From contig SPMW01000052.1 of NCBI GenBank assembly GCA_009827235.1, forward strand, positions 1-5,903: a DNA stretch of 5,903 bases, given 5' to 3'. The notes below the pieces were generated by a model. The model saw nothing but the letters and a program-made list of their open reading frames with translations, was not told where the DNA came from and did no database searches. The first letter of the stretch is position 1; each line of letters begins with the position of its first letter. A program made the translations under genes and the position numbers. The DNA is from Candidatus Campylobacter infans. GTDB taxonomy: Bacteria; Campylobacterota; Campylobacteria; Campylobacterales; Campylobacteraceae. Positions 5,761-5,903 of the stretch are shown piece after piece.

Positions 5761-5903
5761 CTATTGCCACTCTAAAATACTGCTGATTTTCCCATTGCTT
5801 TTTTTGCCAATTATAATTAATCTTTTTGTTATTTTACTATTTATTTGCGGATAATCTTTTTCATATTTTCTAATTGTTTTAAAATTTTATTTGCTTAATA
5901 CCC
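5761..5903 (-). pseudogene. Possible 3' end of a frameshifted convergent gene, unknown function
   Basis: On the minus strand a frame is open for 41 codons (5886-5764) and ends at TAG (5763-5761). It has no ATG, GTG or TTG start, and a TAA (5889-5887) closes it upstream. Its translation is of normal protein complexity (for example KTIRKYEKDYPQINSK near the start and GKISSILEWQ at the end) rather than the Lys/Asn/Phe/Ile noise typical of AT-rich spacers. The adjacent frame upstream reads GIKQIKF up to the window edge. Removing one T in AAAATTTTAAAA (5878-5889) would join the two. I do not recognise the family. It may be a pseudogene remnant, a real gene with a sequencing indel, or chance. Only 14 bases of upstream context exist here. 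Confidence 0.35.

Overview
The window is AT-rich chromosomal DNA from a campylobacterium (Epsilonproteobacteria), most likely a Campylobacter species. The evidence is the Campylobacter-style type II citrate synthase, the hydD/hydE pair of epsilonproteobacterial [NiFe]-hydrogenase loci, A/T-tract-rich promoter DNA and compact operons with gaps of about 20 bases or less. The species cannot be fixed from sequence reading alone.

Left block (1-4144, minus strand): four genes read thiH -> hydD -> hydE -> hypF, with hypF leaving the window at base 1. Gaps are 22, 17 and -1 nt, and no terminator lies between them, so this looks like one transcript. ThiH is the radical-SAM tyrosine lyase of anaerobic thiazole (thiamine) synthesis. 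HydD is the endopeptidase that matures a [NiFe]-hydrogenase large subunit. HydE is a poorly characterised epsilonproteobacterial hydrogenase accessory protein. HypF is the carbamoyltransferase that starts synthesis of the CN ligands of the NiFe(CN)2CO centre. The hydrogenase structural genes (hydABC) that normally precede hydD are absent, and thiH stands in their place.

Centre (4145-4340): a divergent promoter region containing a run of 61 bases with only A and T, carrying phased A-tracts. A candidate minus-strand promoter for thiH lies on the left side and the gltA promoter and ribosome binding site on the right.

Right block (4341-5609, plus strand): gltA, complete and with all catalytic residues, followed by a stem-loop terminator that works in either orientation. 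From 5638 to the end there is no intact gene. A 41-codon, protein-like open frame without a start, reading leftward at the right edge, may be the 3' end of a frameshifted or decayed convergent gene.

The main observation beyond routine annotation is that HydE appears colinear with its neighbour HypF. Segments resembling the second half of the acylphosphatase domain, the YrdC domain and the C-terminal Kae1-like domain occur in the same order, but without the zinc fingers and key nucleotide-binding motifs. This suggests HydE is a catalytically degenerate HypF paralogue, translated in tight coupling with HypF.
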